From: JBBDWJ01 sp040902925
GTDB lineage: Bacteria > Acidobacteriota > Terriglobia > Bryobacterales > UBA6623
Length of the DNA stretch: 20,677 nucleotides
Direction: 5' to 3'
Assembly: GCA_040902925.1 (NCBI GenBank)
Contig: JBBDWJ010000214.1
Coordinates: 1-20,677, forward strand
Shown here: piece after piece, positions 1 through 9,301 of the stretch
Numbering within the stretch: the first letter of the stretch is position 1
Layout: each line of letters starts with the position of its first letter
The notes under the pieces: generated by a model
Database searches by the model: none
What the model was told of the DNA's origin: nothing
The model's input: the letters and a program-made list of their open reading frames with translations, nothing else
Translations under genes and position numbers: made by a program

Positions 1-2
1 CC

Positions 3-857
3 GAAATTCTCCTGATGGACTGCTCGGATTCCGATCCAGGAGGGTCCTTAGGAGCGCGATTTCCCGCCGTCAAATAACGTCATTTCGCGGAAAAAATCTC
101 GATACCCGAGTTGCGCCGCGAAGGGATTCTAGCTGCCAGCGGAGAGATTTGCGCCCTCACCGAGAGCTGGATCGAGCCAAGCCCGGGCTGGGTTGCGGCG
201 CTGCGCGAAGCGCATCGGCGGCACCCTGATGCCGCGGCCATCGGAGGGCCCGTAGCGTTTCCTTGTGACGGCGAGGTCCCTGCTGGCGGAGAAGCCTCCC
301 ATGACAGCGCGGGCCCCAGCCGCCTTGCCTGGGCGGATTACTTCTCGGAATACGGCGCCTATGTCCCTGACCCCGGAAACGGGCGCGAAGTGGCGTCCGT
401 GGAAAGCCTCTCGGGTGCGAACTGCTCTTACAAGCGCTGGGCTTTGGAAGAGTGCCGGGACCTGATCGATCAGGCGGCCTGGGAGCCGGTGATCCATGCC
501 CGGCTGCGGGGGCGAGGCCATGAGATCAAGCGGGCTGCCGCGGCCTGGGTTGGCTATCAGAGACCGGCAGGGTTGACGGAGTTGCTGCGGCGGCGCTTCA
601 CCCATGGCCGTGGGCACGGCGCCGCGCGAGGTTTGGGGAGGCCCTGGATCGGGCGCCTAGCGCGTGGCGCTGCGGCGCCGCTGGTCCCCTGGGTTCTGCT
701 GTGGCGGCTGTGGCGCGGTCTGCCGGAAGCCCCGGGCCTTCGAGGGCGCTTGTTGGCGGCTGCGGGCTGGATTTTGGTGTTGAACTCGGCTTGGGCGCTG
801 GGCGAGGCCGACGGCGAGTGGTTCGGGCCAGCCACGGACGAGCCCGTGATCGGATAG
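3..857 (+). pseudogene. Family 2 glycosyltransferase, 5'-truncated and interrupted by an in-frame stop
   Basis: Reading from base 3, the frame encodes the second strand of a GT-A fold (ILLMDCSDSD), then TAA at 75-77, then continues in the same frame (FAEKISIPELRREG) to TAG at 855-857. The sequence on both sides of the stop reads as one GT2 domain. The usual acidic metal-binding stretch appears as ALTESWIEPSPGW, where the protein meets the donor sugar-nucleotide. The C-terminus (PLVPWVLLWRLWRGL and AAAGWILVLNSAWAL) is hydrophobic and probably membrane-associated. The family transfers sugars from nucleotide donors, usually for polysaccharide or glycolipid synthesis. The start lies outside the window. 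A TTG at 111 could in principle start a shorter protein, but that would lack the nucleotide-binding half. The stop is either a real nonsense mutation or a base-calling error; the conserved downstream frame suggests recent loss or error. Confidence 0.75.
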
Positions 858-860
858 TTG

Positions 861-888
861 TTGCCTAGACAATCTAAGGTTAGATACT
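861..888 (+). promoter_or_regulatory. Weak sigma-70-like promoter candidate for the efflux operon
   Basis: TTGCCT (861-866; 4 of 6 to TTGACA) and GATACT (883-888; 4 of 6 to TATAAT) are 16 bp apart. The perfect dyad at 872-885 lies between and partly over the -10 box. The implied leader to the ATG at 1174 is long (about 280 nt), so this is only a candidate; its interest comes from the overlap with the dyad. Confidence 0.25.
872..885. promoter_or_regulatory. Perfect inverted repeat, operator-like
   Basis: ATCTAA-GG-TTAGAT is a perfect 6+6 bp palindrome with a 2-bp centre. It is preceded directly by the near-palindrome TTGCCTAGACAA (861-872, 5 of 6 arm bases match). The AT-rich dyad stands out in a GC-rich context, and its position between candidate -35 and -10 boxes is typical of a repressor site such as a TetR- or MarR-type operator in front of an efflux operon. 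No regulator gene is adjacent. The function is inferred. Confidence 0.4.
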
Positions 889-900
889 CTAGGGATAGTG

Positions 901-913
901 GCCCGTTACGGGC
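901..913. promoter_or_regulatory. Second inverted repeat in the efflux leader
   Basis: GCCCGT-T-ACGGGC has perfect 6-bp arms around one base. As RNA it would fold as a GCCCG/CGGGC stem with a TTA loop. It is not followed by a T run, so it is a poor terminator. It may be a second protein-binding dyad or a weak end for the upstream glycosyltransferase transcript. Confidence 0.3.
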
Positions 914-1173
914 TAGCGTTCGTGGACGATTCCAATAAGAGGGTTATTCGTGCCGCAGACCGCGACCCAATGCCAGCTCGCCTCGCAGAACCTCTGTTGT
1001 GGATTGGCAGTAAACGTTCCGGGCTCGGCTACGTCTAAATATCCGGGTGTGTCGTCAGCCGGTAGTGTGTCCGCCCTGTTTGGGAACAATCTGCCTCGCG
1101 GGCTCGTATACGTATTGGCAGATTGGGGTGGAGAGATTCCAGCAGGGTAATCCAAGGTCAAGGTGAATAAGCG

Positions 1174-2403
1174 ATGAGTGCGCGCGTCAAGGTTTATGGG
1201 TTCCTGGGGCTGCTGGTGTTGCTGGCCGGCGGCGGGTATGTCATTAAGAAACAGTTCTTCAACGGCGACGTGGCGCAAGCCAACGCCGACGGGGAAACCA
1301 AGGCAGGGGCCAAGAAAGACTCTGCGGACGAAGCGGTGCCGGTGGAGCTGGTGAAGGCCGAGGAAGGCGCCATTTCGGCCTTTGTTTCGTCGACGGCGAA
1401 CCTGCGGGCGCGGCGGGACGTCGAGCTGGCGGCGCGCGCCGAGGGCGTTGTCCGCGAAGTGCTGGTCGAAGAGGGCGATCTGGTTCGTGAGGGGCAGGTG
1501 TTATGCCGTCTCGACGACCGCGCCGTGAAAATTCGCGTTGAGTCCACCGACCAGAAGCTAGCCCAGGCTCGCCTGCAGCATGACAAGGCGCGCATCCGCC
1601 ACGAAAAAGCCGGCACGCAAATTGCCAACACCGAAGCCGAAGTGAAACGCAGCGAAAAGGCGTTCGCCGAGGGCTTGGTTAGCGAAAAAGAAGTGGATGA
1701 TCTGCGTTACCAGTTGGCCGAGTTGCAGCACGACCAGCAAGTCGCGGCATCGGAGCAAAAGGAGTTCACTCACCACGTCGAAGAGCTCGATGCGGAACTG
1801 GCGCAGGTAAAGTACGACTTGTCGCAGACCCAGGTGATTGCGCCGTTTGCCGGCTACATAACCGAGCGCAAGGTCGAGCTCGGGCAGACGGTGCGGAATC
1901 TGGACCCGCTTTTCCGGCTAGGCGCGTTCTCGCCCCTGGAGGCCGATGTCCATCTTTCCGAGCGCGATGCACGGCGGGTTCGCTCGGGACAGAAAGCCGA
2001 CGTTTCGCTGGGCGCCGGCAGTGAAGAAGCCGTGGGAGAGGTACTGCGCATCAGCCCCGTAGTGGATAACTCGACCGGGACGGTCAAGGTCACGGTCTCC
2101 GTGCAACCACCCAGCCGGCTGTTCAAGCCCGGCGCCTTCGTGCGCGTGGCTATCGAGACCGATTCACGCGAGAAGACGACCCTAATCCCCAAGCGGGCGC
2201 TGGTGCAGCAGGACGGCCAGACGTTTGTCTTCGTGGCGAACGGCGAGCAGGCGCAGCGGCGTGAGGTCAAGCTCGGCTACGAGTCGGAAGGGGCCGTGGA
2301 AATTCTCGACGGCGTCACTCTGGGTGAGAACGTCATCGTCGCCGGCCAGGGAAATCTGAAAGAGGGCTCGAAGATCAAGGAAGTGCAGGGCGGCGCCGCT
2401 TAG
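1174..2403 (+). CDS. RND efflux periplasmic adaptor subunit (membrane fusion protein, HlyD/AcrA type)
   Basis: This 409-residue protein bridges an inner-membrane RND pump to an outer-membrane channel. The N-terminal hydrophobic segment (residues 8-24, GFLGLLVLLAGGGYVI) anchors it or serves as an uncleaved signal; there is no lipobox cysteine. Residues about 80-112 form the first half of the split barrel-sandwich/lipoyl domain (VELAARAEGVVREVLVEEGD). Residues 122-217 are the long helical hairpin, rich in Lys, Glu and Gln. The second lipoyl half follows (VIAPFAGYITERKVELGQ, 221-238), then beta-barrel and membrane-proximal domains to 409. The ATG at 1174 has AAGGTG eight bases upstream. Length and domain order are normal. 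It is the first gene of a three-gene operon, 95 bp before the first permease. The substrate cannot be told from sequence. Confidence 0.92.
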   Translation: MSARVKVYGFLGLLVLLAGGGYVIKKQFFNGDVAQANADGETKAGAKKDSADEAVPVELVKAEEGAISAFVSSTANLRARRDVELAARAEGVVREVLVEEGDLVREGQVLCRLDDRAVKIRVESTDQKLAQARLQHDKARIRHEKAGTQIANTEAEVKRSEKAFAEGLVSEKEVDDLRYQLAELQHDQQVAASEQKEFTHHVEELDAELAQVKYDLSQTQVIAPFAGYITERKVELGQTVRNLDPLFRLGAFSPLEADVHLSERDARRVRSGQKADVSLGAGSEEAVGEVLRISPVVDNSTGTVKVTVSVQPPSRLFKPGAFVRVAIETDSREKTTLIPKRALVQQDGQTFVFVANGEQAQRREVKLGYESEGAVEILDGVTLGENVIVAGQGNLKEGSKIKEVQGGAA

Positions 2404-2498
2404 CCTGCGCGTCTGCGGCTCTGCATTCTTCAGACTGCCGGAATCCGCGTAGCATCCGGAGGAATAACCTCAAGCTGCGCCGACTGGACCCACCAACT

Positions 2499-5400
2499 AT
2501 GAACATCACCCGATTCGCGATTCGCCGGCCCGTTACGGTTTCGATGTTTGTAGTGGCGGTGATGCTGTTCGGAGCCGTTTCGCTCGGACGTCTGCCTCTC
2601 AACCTGCTGCCCGACATCTCCTACCCTTCGCTCACGATTCAGACCGAATACGAGGACGCCGCGCCGGAAGAGATCGAGTCATTGATCACGCGGCCCGTCG
2701 AAGAGGGCGTGGGCGTGGTTTCGGGGCTGACGCGGCTCAGCTCGGTCTCGCGGCCCGGCCAGAGCGAAGTCCTGCTGGAGTTCACATGGGACACCAACAT
2801 GGACATGGCGAGCATCGACGTGCGCGAGAAGCTCGATCTGTTCGAGCTGCCGCGCGACGCCGGCAGACCCGTAATCCTGCGCTTCGACCCGTCTTACGAC
2901 CCAATCATGCGCGTGCAGATCTCCGGCGACATGGGCCTGGCGAGGTTGCGCTACGTCGCCGAAGAAGACATGAAGAAGCGGCTGGAGGCCACCGATGGAG
3001 TGGCGGCGATCAAGGTCGCCGGGGGCCGCGAAGAGCAGATTCGCATCGAGATCGACGAGAAGCGCCTCGGCGAGTTGGGCGTTCCGATCAGCGAAGTGAC
3101 CAACATTCTGCGGGCGGAAAATCTCAACCAGGCCAGCGGCAGCCTCTATGACCTCGACGCCAATTACCTGGTGCGCATGCTCAACCAGTTCACGTCGGTT
3201 GAGGAAATCCGCAACATCATCATCCGCGACCAGGACGGCCGCAAGATCGTGCTCGGCGACGTCGCCGAAGTCTGGCAGGGCGTCAAAGACCGCGGCGTCA
3301 TCGCCCGCTACAACGGCAAGGAAAGCGTCGAGATAGCGATCTACAAGGAAGGCGACGCCAACACGGTTACAGTCGCGCGGGCCGTCAAAGCGCGGCTGGA
3401 AACACTTTCCAAGGAAAAGACCTTCCCGCAGGGGGTCACCTACGAGGTGGTCTTCAACCAGGCGGATTTCATTTCCGAAAGCGTCAACAACGTGCTGGCG
3501 TCGGCCTGGATGGGCGGCCTGCTGGCGACGCTGATCCTGTTCCTGTTCCTGCGCGACCTGCGCAGCACGGTCATCATCGGGCTATCGATACCGGTTTCGA
3601 TCATGGCTACGTTCGCGGTGATGTATCAGACCGGTATCAGCCTCAACATCATGTCGTTGGGCGGCGTGGCTCTTGGCGTCGGAATGCTGGTCGACAACTC
3701 GATCGTGGTTCTGGAATCGGTACACCGCCACAAAGGGCGTCACGCCAGTATTCGCGAGGAGGTTTATCGCGGTACGACCGAAGTAGGCGTCGCGGTGATG
3801 GCCTCAACGCTCACCACTGTTGCGGTGTTTCTGCCGCTGGTGTTCGTCGAGGGTATTGCCGGCCAGTTGTTCACCGACCAGGCGTTGACGATCACCTACT
3901 CGCTGCTGGCTTCGCTGCTGGTTGCGCTGTCGCTGATTCCGGTGGCGCTGGCGGTGACCGTGCGCGGTGTTCCGGTCGAAGCGGCGAACGGTCAAGCGGC
4001 AGCCGTTGAGCCGCCCAAGAGCTTTGCCGGCCGGGTGTACTATCGGGCGCAAATCCTCTGCACGCAGATCGGCCACTTCTTTTTCCGCGACATGGTGCGC
4101 ACCCTGGTGACCGATGCGCGGCGGTTGGCCAACGGTTTCGGACGGCTGTTGATGATCCCGCTCTCGCCCCTGTTGAATGGGTTTGATCGCTGGTTTACAC
4201 GCGTCAATGACGCTTATCCGCGGCTGGTTACCAGGGCCCTCGACAACAAAGGGATGGTTGGGCTGGTCGTGGTGGCATCCGTGATATTGGCGGGTGCAAT
4301 CGTGGGGCAGTTGGGCGGAGAGTTGATCCCACCGCTGACCCAGGGGGAATTCTCCTTCGAGATCGAGATGCCCGAAGGCACGCCGATCCAGAAAACGGAC
4401 GCCGTGGTGCGCGAGGTCGAAGTCGAAGCGACCAAGATCGCCGAGGTCAAGACAGTCTTCTCCAGCGTGGGCGGCAGCCAGAAGAACCAGTTCGCCAGCG
4501 GCGTGCTGGAGGAGAATTTCGCGCAGCTCCACGTCGTAATGAAGGACCGCCGCGACCGGGTGGCCGAACAGCGCGTGATCAATCAGGTGCGCGGTTTGTT
4601 GGACCGCTACCCGCAGGTCAACCATACCTTTGGCCGGCCGACTCTGTTCAGCTTCAAGACGCCCGTGGAGGTCGAGATTTTTGCTTTCGATCTCGGGCAT
4701 CAGAGCGTCGCGGCGCAAAAAGTCGCCCAGATGCTAGAGCAAATCGATGGGTTGAGCGATATCAAGACCACCACCGAGTTGGGCAACCCGGAAGTGCAGG
4801 TCCGCTTTGATCGCGAACGCCTGGCGCGCTACGGCCTGGATGAGAGCCAGGTGGCGCAACTATTGCGCAACAAGATCCGCGGCGATGTCGCTTCGCGCTA
4901 TCGCGAGGGCGACCGTCAAATCGACATCCTGGTGCGCGTCGACGAGAATGACCGCTCCACGATTGCCGACCTGCGCGACCTGATCATCAACGCGCCTCCG
5001 CGCAGCGGCGGCAATCAGAACGCAGGCGCCGCCGTCGCGCAGAACAACAACAACGCTGCCGGGGGCGCCGGCCAGGTCACCGGCGGAGTGGCGCAAGCCG
5101 CCGGCGGGCAGCAAAATGCCGGGCAAGCGGGGCAGCAACAGCAGGCGCAGGTTTTCCGTCCGATCCGCCTGGGGCAGATCGCCGCGGTCGAAGTTGCGCG
5201 CGGCCCCGGCGAGATCCGCAGGATCCGCTCGCAGCGCGCCGCCGTGGTGTCGGCCAACCTCACCGGGCGCGATCTCAACAGTGTTTCCGCCGAGATCAGC
5301 GAAGGCCTGGCTCGCATTCGACCCGAGCTGCCGGCCAATGTCACGGTCGGCCTGGGCGGGCAAAACGAGGAAGTCGAGACTTCCTACCGCAGCTTGATGT

Positions 5401-5954
5401 TCGCCCTCAGCCTGGCGGTGTTTCTGGTCTACCTCGTGATGGCGTCGCAGTTCGAGTCGCTGACGCATCCGTTCATCATTTTGTTCTCGGTGCCCCTGGC
5501 GCTGGTCGGCGTGATCTTCGCTCTCGGCCTGACGGGAACTTCGATCAGCGTGATCGTGCTGCTCGGCGTTATCATTCTGGCGGGAATTGTCGTCAACAAC
5601 GCGATCATCCTGGTGGACTACACCAACCAGTTGCGCGAGCAGGGCGTGTCGAAGCGCGATGCGTTGATCGAAGCCGGCCGCGTGCGCCTCCGCCCGATCA
5701 TGATGACGACACTGACCACTGTGCTGGGGCTCCTGCCGATGTCATTCAGTTGGGGAGAAGGCGCCGAAGTCCGCGCGCCGATGGCAATTTCGGTAATGGG
5801 CGGGCTGGCCTTTTCGACGTTGCTGACGCTGGTGTTGATTCCGGTGATGTATGAGTTGTTGGACCGCAAGGTATATGTGGCCGCGGACGCTCACCCGGTG
5901 CGAACCGAAAGCGGCCCCGAGCCGGCTTTAGGGGACTGGCAGGGAGCTGACTAG
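2499..5954 (+). CDS. RND-family efflux permease (hydrophobe/amphiphile efflux type), first of two
   Basis: At 1151 residues this is a proton-driven inner-membrane pump with the classic two-fold RND layout: TM1, large periplasmic loop, TM2-7, second loop, TM8-12. The N-terminus MNITRFAIRRPVTVSMF is typical. TM4 carries GMLVDNSIVVLE, with D399 as the expected proton-relay acidic residue. The matching TM10 segment reads GIVVNNAIILVDY (N1033, N1034), as in many HAE1-type pumps. About residues 830-883, in the second periplasmic loop, are an unusual Gln/Asn/Gly/Ala-rich low-complexity stretch. A cytoplasmic segment of roughly 95 residues (about 495-590) joins the two halves. The ATG is fixed by homology. 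No ribosome site sits next to it: the only good GGAGGA (2457-2462) is 36 bases upstream. It probably works with the adaptor before it and the second permease after it. Drug, metal or lipid substrate is unknown. Confidence 0.93.
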   Translation: MNITRFAIRRPVTVSMFVVAVMLFGAVSLGRLPLNLLPDISYPSLTIQTEYEDAAPEEIESLITRPVEEGVGVVSGLTRLSSVSRPGQSEVLLEFTWDTNMDMASIDVREKLDLFELPRDAGRPVILRFDPSYDPIMRVQISGDMGLARLRYVAEEDMKKRLEATDGVAAIKVAGGREEQIRIEIDEKRLGELGVPISEVTNILRAENLNQASGSLYDLDANYLVRMLNQFTSVEEIRNIIIRDQDGRKIVLGDVAEVWQGVKDRGVIARYNGKESVEIAIYKEGDANTVTVARAVKARLETLSKEKTFPQGVTYEVVFNQADFISESVNNVLASAWMGGLLATLILFLFLRDLRSTVIIGLSIPVSIMATFAVMYQTGISLNIMSLGGVALGVGMLVDNSIVVLESVHRHKGRHASIREEVYRGTTEVGVAVMASTLTTVAVFLPLVFVEGIAGQLFTDQALTITYSLLASLLVALSLIPVALAVTVRGVPVEAANGQAAAVEPPKSFAGRVYYRAQILCTQIGHFFFRDMVRTLVTDARRLANGFGRLLMIPLSPLLNGFDRWFTRVNDAYPRLVTRALDNKGMVGLVVVASVILAGAIVGQLGGELIPPLTQGEFSFEIEMPEGTPIQKTDAVVREVEVEATKIAEVKTVFSSVGGSQKNQFASGVLEENFAQLHVVMKDRRDRVAEQRVINQVRGLLDRYPQVNHTFGRPTLFSFKTPVEVEIFAFDLGHQSVAAQKVAQMLEQIDGLSDIKTTTELGNPEVQVRFDRERLARYGLDESQVAQLLRNKIRGDVASRYREGDRQIDILVRVDENDRSTIADLRDLIINAPPRSGGNQNAGAAVAQNNNNAAGGAGQVTGGVAQAAGGQQNAGQAGQQQQAQVFRPIRLGQIAAVEVARGPGEIRRIRSQRAAVVSANLTGRDLNSVSAEISEGLARIRPELPANVTVGLGGQNEEVETSYRSLMFALSLAVFLVYLVMASQFESLTHPFIILFSVPLALVGVIFALGLTGTSISVIVLLGVIILAGIVVNNAIILVDYTNQLREQGVSKRDALIEAGRVRLRPIMMTTLTTVLGLLPMSFSWGEGAEVRAPMAISVMGGLAFSTLLTLVLIPVMYELLDRKVYVAADAHPVRTESGPEPALGDWQGAD

Positions 5955-5994
5955 GGCGGGTCGAAGGCGGAAAAAGACTACTCGGGGCAAACTC

Positions 5995-8900
5995 ATGGAC
6001 ATCGAAGAAACAAGGGATACTGTCGACGGCAAGGGAGACGCCGGGGCGCGGCTGGCTGCATTCTCGGTTCGCAAACCCGTGACGATCACGATGCTGTCGA
6101 TTTCGATCGTCGTCATGGGGCTGATTTCGATCTGGAAGATCCCGCTGGTGATGCTGCCGAGCATCAGCTTTCCCGGGCTGTTCGTGGTGGTCAACTATCC
6201 GAACGCCACGCCGGAACAGATCCTCGAATCGATTACCAAACCGATCGAGGAGGTCATCAGCACGGTCCCCGGCATTCAGCAGATGAGTTCGTTCTCGGGC
6301 CAGGATAACGCGCAGGTCCAGATATTCTTCGGCTGGGGCAAGCAGATCGACATGCTGCGCGGCGAGCTGCGCGAAAAGCTTGAGCGGGCGCGCGGCGATC
6401 TCCCCGAAGACGTCGACCGCATTCAGATCATGAATTTCTCCACCGAGGATATACCGATCCTCGAGGCGACGATCTCGGCCAAGCGCGATCTGCGCAACGC
6501 CTATGACTTTCTCGATGTGAAGGTCAAGAAGCCGATTGAGCGCGTCCCCGGCGTCGGCGGCGTGGAGATGTGGGGCGTGCAGCTCCAACAACTCGACATC
6601 TACCTTCACCTCGACGATATCAAGCGCTACAAAGTCGACGTGGGCAACCTGTTCCAGCGCCTCGATGGCGCCAATCTGAATGTCTCACTGGGCCATGTCA
6701 ATGAAGCGGACTTGCGCTACGGCGCGGTCTCGCGGGGCGTTATCAACTCCGTCGAGGACGTTGCGAATTTTCCCGTCACCGATAACGGCCTCGTGCTGAG
6801 CGAAATCGCCGACATCGATTTTGACAACCCGGTCATCAACTCGGGCCAGCATCTCAACGGGGAATACTCCATCGGGATTACGATTCGCAAAACGTCGGAA
6901 GCAAACACCGCCGAGACCGTAAAGCGCGTTCATGAAGTTATCGCAAGCTTCAAGGAGGACCCCGCGCTCGAAGGCATCGAAATGCACGTCTGGCACGACG
7001 CCGGCAAAGAGATCACCCGCGGCTTGAGCGGCCTGCTGGACGCTGGAACCGTCGGCGCCTTGCTGGCCGTGGTGGTGCTGTTCCTGTTCCTGCGTCGCAT
7101 TGGCGCGTCGCTGATGATCGGCCTGGCTATCCCTTTCTCGATCATTTCGGCGGTTGGGTTTCTCTACCTCACCGGTAACACCCTCAACATGCTGTCGATG
7201 ATGGGCCTGATGCTGGCCACGGGAATGCTTGTCGATAACGCCGTGGTCGTGCTGGAGTCGATCTACCAGAAGCTTGAGAAAGGCGTCCCGCGCGAGGAGG
7301 CGGCTCGGACCGGCACCGCGGAAGTGACTACGGCGGTGGTAGCCGCAACGCTGACCTCGATCATCATTTTTGTGCCCCTCGTGTTCGGCGCCGAGACGAG
7401 CTTTTCGATCTGGCTGGGTCATGCCGGCCGCTCGATCATTCTGTCGCTGCTTTGCTCGCTGTTCATATCCTTGACGCTGATTCCAGTCGCCATGGCGAAG
7501 TTCCTTGACGTGAACGTTCGCAAGCGGTCAGCTTGGCAGCAGAAGCTGACCGCTTGGGCCGAGCCGTTGGTTCTGCGGACGGGCAGGAGAGTCTTCCGCC
7601 GTTCGGACGACTCCCCCAAGGGGTTTCAGCGGGGTTGGATGACCGAAACGTATCTCCGCCTGGTGGATTGGCCGCTGCGCCACCGCTTTCTTGTCGGCCT
7701 GCTGCTGGTGCCGTTGATGATTGGCGGCTCCGTGTGGCTGCTCAAGAATCATGTCCCTGACAATACGCCCGAGGCGGAGGAGATGAGCGGATTGCGCANN
7801 NNNNNNNNGCGATTTCGTCGGCCCGGTCGAGAAGTTTCTCTCCGAAAACAAAGAGCGGCTGCGGATCAAGAATTTCATGAGCCGCTACGCGAACAACAAC
7901 GCCTGGACGCAGGTCTATTTCGACACCGAACGGATCAACCTCAAGGACATGCCGGAGATCCGCAAGCAGATCGCCGAAGGCCTGCCCGTCGTCGCTGGCG
8001 CGAAGATCAAGCCGGGCATGCAGGAAGGCGCGCAGAACCAGAGCTTCATCGGCGCGAATATTTATGGCGACGACACGACGGTATTGAACCAGATCGGCGC
8101 CGAGCTGAAGCGGCTCCTGCTGGCGCGGGAAGACTTTTCGGAAGTCTTCACCGAGCTCGATCAGGCTCAGGAAGAAGTGCAGATCCGCTTGAACCGAGGG
8201 CTGGCGCGCAAATACAATATCTCGCCCGAGACCGTCTCCGGAGTCTTGGGCATCGTGGTGCGCGCCCGCCAGGTGCGAGGGTTTCGCACACCCGAAGGCG
8301 AAGTCGAAATGTGGGTGCGCATGGACCCGGCCGACTTGCAGAACCTTAACGACCTGGAGTCGGTGATCGTCGGCGCCGGGCCCGAGGGCGAGCCGATCGA
8401 GCTGCGCCAAGTGGCCAGTTTCGGAGTCGAAAAGATCCCGGCGCGCATTCGGCGCGAGGAGCGCCGCAGCTTTACTTATGTCAACGGCGTCTACACGGGA
8501 GAAAAACGCGAAGAGGGTCAGAAGATCTTTACTGAGATCCTGAACGACTATCCCTTTCCGGAGGGCTACGGCTGGTCGTTCGGATTCTGGACACAGCGCC
8601 AGCAACAGGAGAACCAGGAGTTCGTCTTCAACATCCTGCTGGCGCTGTTCATGGTCTATTTCGTGATGGCCTCGCTGTTTGAATCGCTGGCGCACCCGTT
8701 CGCGATCATGCTTTCGCTGCCCTTTGCGATTGTCGGTGTGGCCCTGTTCTTATGGGCCACCGGCTCGCCGTTCAATGTGATGGGCTGGATCGGTTCGCTG
8801 GTGTTGATCGGCATCGTGGTCAACAACGGCATCGTGTTGATCGACCACATCAACAATTTGCGGCGCAAGGGATTGCCGCGCCCTCAAGCCGTGAGGGAAG

Positions 8901-9181
8901 GTTGCCGCGAGCGCCTGCGGCCTATCGTGATGACCGCCGCGACGACCGTGGTCGGTCTGATCCCGCTGGCCTTCGGCGACCAGGGCTTCTTCGACATGAA
9001 GTATTTCCCGATGGCGCGCACGGTGATGGGCGGCTTGATGGCCTCGACCGTACTCACGCTGCTTGTCCTGCCCGCTTACTACACTTTGATGGATGACCTA
9101 GCCATCTGGTGCCGGCGGATTTGGAAGAACAGCGCCGCCGCCGCGCCCCGGCCCGTGGATGCAAGCGCGCCTGGGGATTGA
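5995..9181 (+). CDS. RND-family efflux permease, second of two, crossed by an assembly gap
   Basis: A second RND pump starts 40 bp after the first. The left part (5995-7798) holds TM1 (PVTITMLSISIVVMGLISIW), the first periplasmic loop, and TM4 with GMLVDNAVVVLE (D414, proton relay). It ends in SGLR before the N run at 7799-7808. The right part resumes at 7811 with DFVGPVEKFL and runs to TGA at 9181, including the second loop and TM10 (GIVVNNGIVLIDHINN). The two parts are in different frames only because the N run is ten bases. From the codon phases, the real missing length must be a multiple of three. Family knowledge suggests only a short piece of the second periplasmic loop is missing. A translation that runs through the gap in the left frame is artificial. 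It is more divergent from the first permease than a recent duplicate would be, so the pair may form a mixed trimer as MdtB/MdtC do; that is inference. Confidence 0.9.
7799..7808. other. Assembly gap (10 N)
   Basis: Ten unresolved bases lie inside the second RND permease. The upstream codon is left after one base (A of 7798) and the downstream frame begins with two bases (7809-7810). True gap length must therefore be a multiple of three if the gene is intact, so the ten Ns are a placeholder. Confidence 0.98.
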
Positions 9182-9188
9182 GACGCGC

Positions 9189-9284
9189 GGGCAGGCAGGG
9201 TTGCTGGCCCTAGATTTCTCCAGCTTTGCAGGGTATGCCGCCAACAGTTCTTCGCTGAATCTAGAATTCCACGGGGCAGGCAGG
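9189..9284 (+). repeat. Two copies of GGGCAGGCAGG between convergent genes
   Basis: The 11-bp word GGGCAGGCAGG occurs at 9189-9199 and 9274-9284 in the 120-bp gap between the second permease and the minus-strand GT4 gene. The second copy forms the left arm of a hairpin (9274-9294). The first sits beside a weak CAGGG/CCCT pairing. This looks like a short intergenic repeat family or degenerate terminator pieces. Genome-wide copy number is unknown. Confidence 0.5.
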
Positions 9285-9294
9285 ATGTCTGCCC
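9274..9294. terminator. Hairpin between convergent genes
   Basis: GGGCAG (9274-9279) and CTGCCC (9289-9294) pair perfectly around a 9-base loop. It lies between two converging transcripts and could end either. There is no T run on either strand, so it is not a canonical intrinsic terminator. Confidence 0.35.
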
Positions 9295-9301
9295 AACCCA
9301 C

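Larger units (their letters stand above)
858..1173. other. Intergenic region upstream of the efflux operon
   Basis: This is 316 bases with no convincing gene. Its first 60 bases hold the palindromes and the weak promoter listed separately. A small open frame from a GTG at 950 to 1150 has no clear ribosome site and matches no family I recognise. The 3' end carries AAGGTG at 1160-1165, a good ribosome-binding site for the adaptor gene at 1174. I see no tRNA or strong terminator for the glycosyltransferase. Confidence 0.5.

Noticed and set aside
950..1150. Small plus-strand open frame in the efflux leader
   Set aside because: GTG start without a ribosome site, no recognisable family, and a plausible length for chance in GC-rich DNA.
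3804..4718. Long minus-strand open frame in the first RND permease
   Set aside because: It overlaps conserved membrane segments of the permease; long opposite frames are expected at this GC content.
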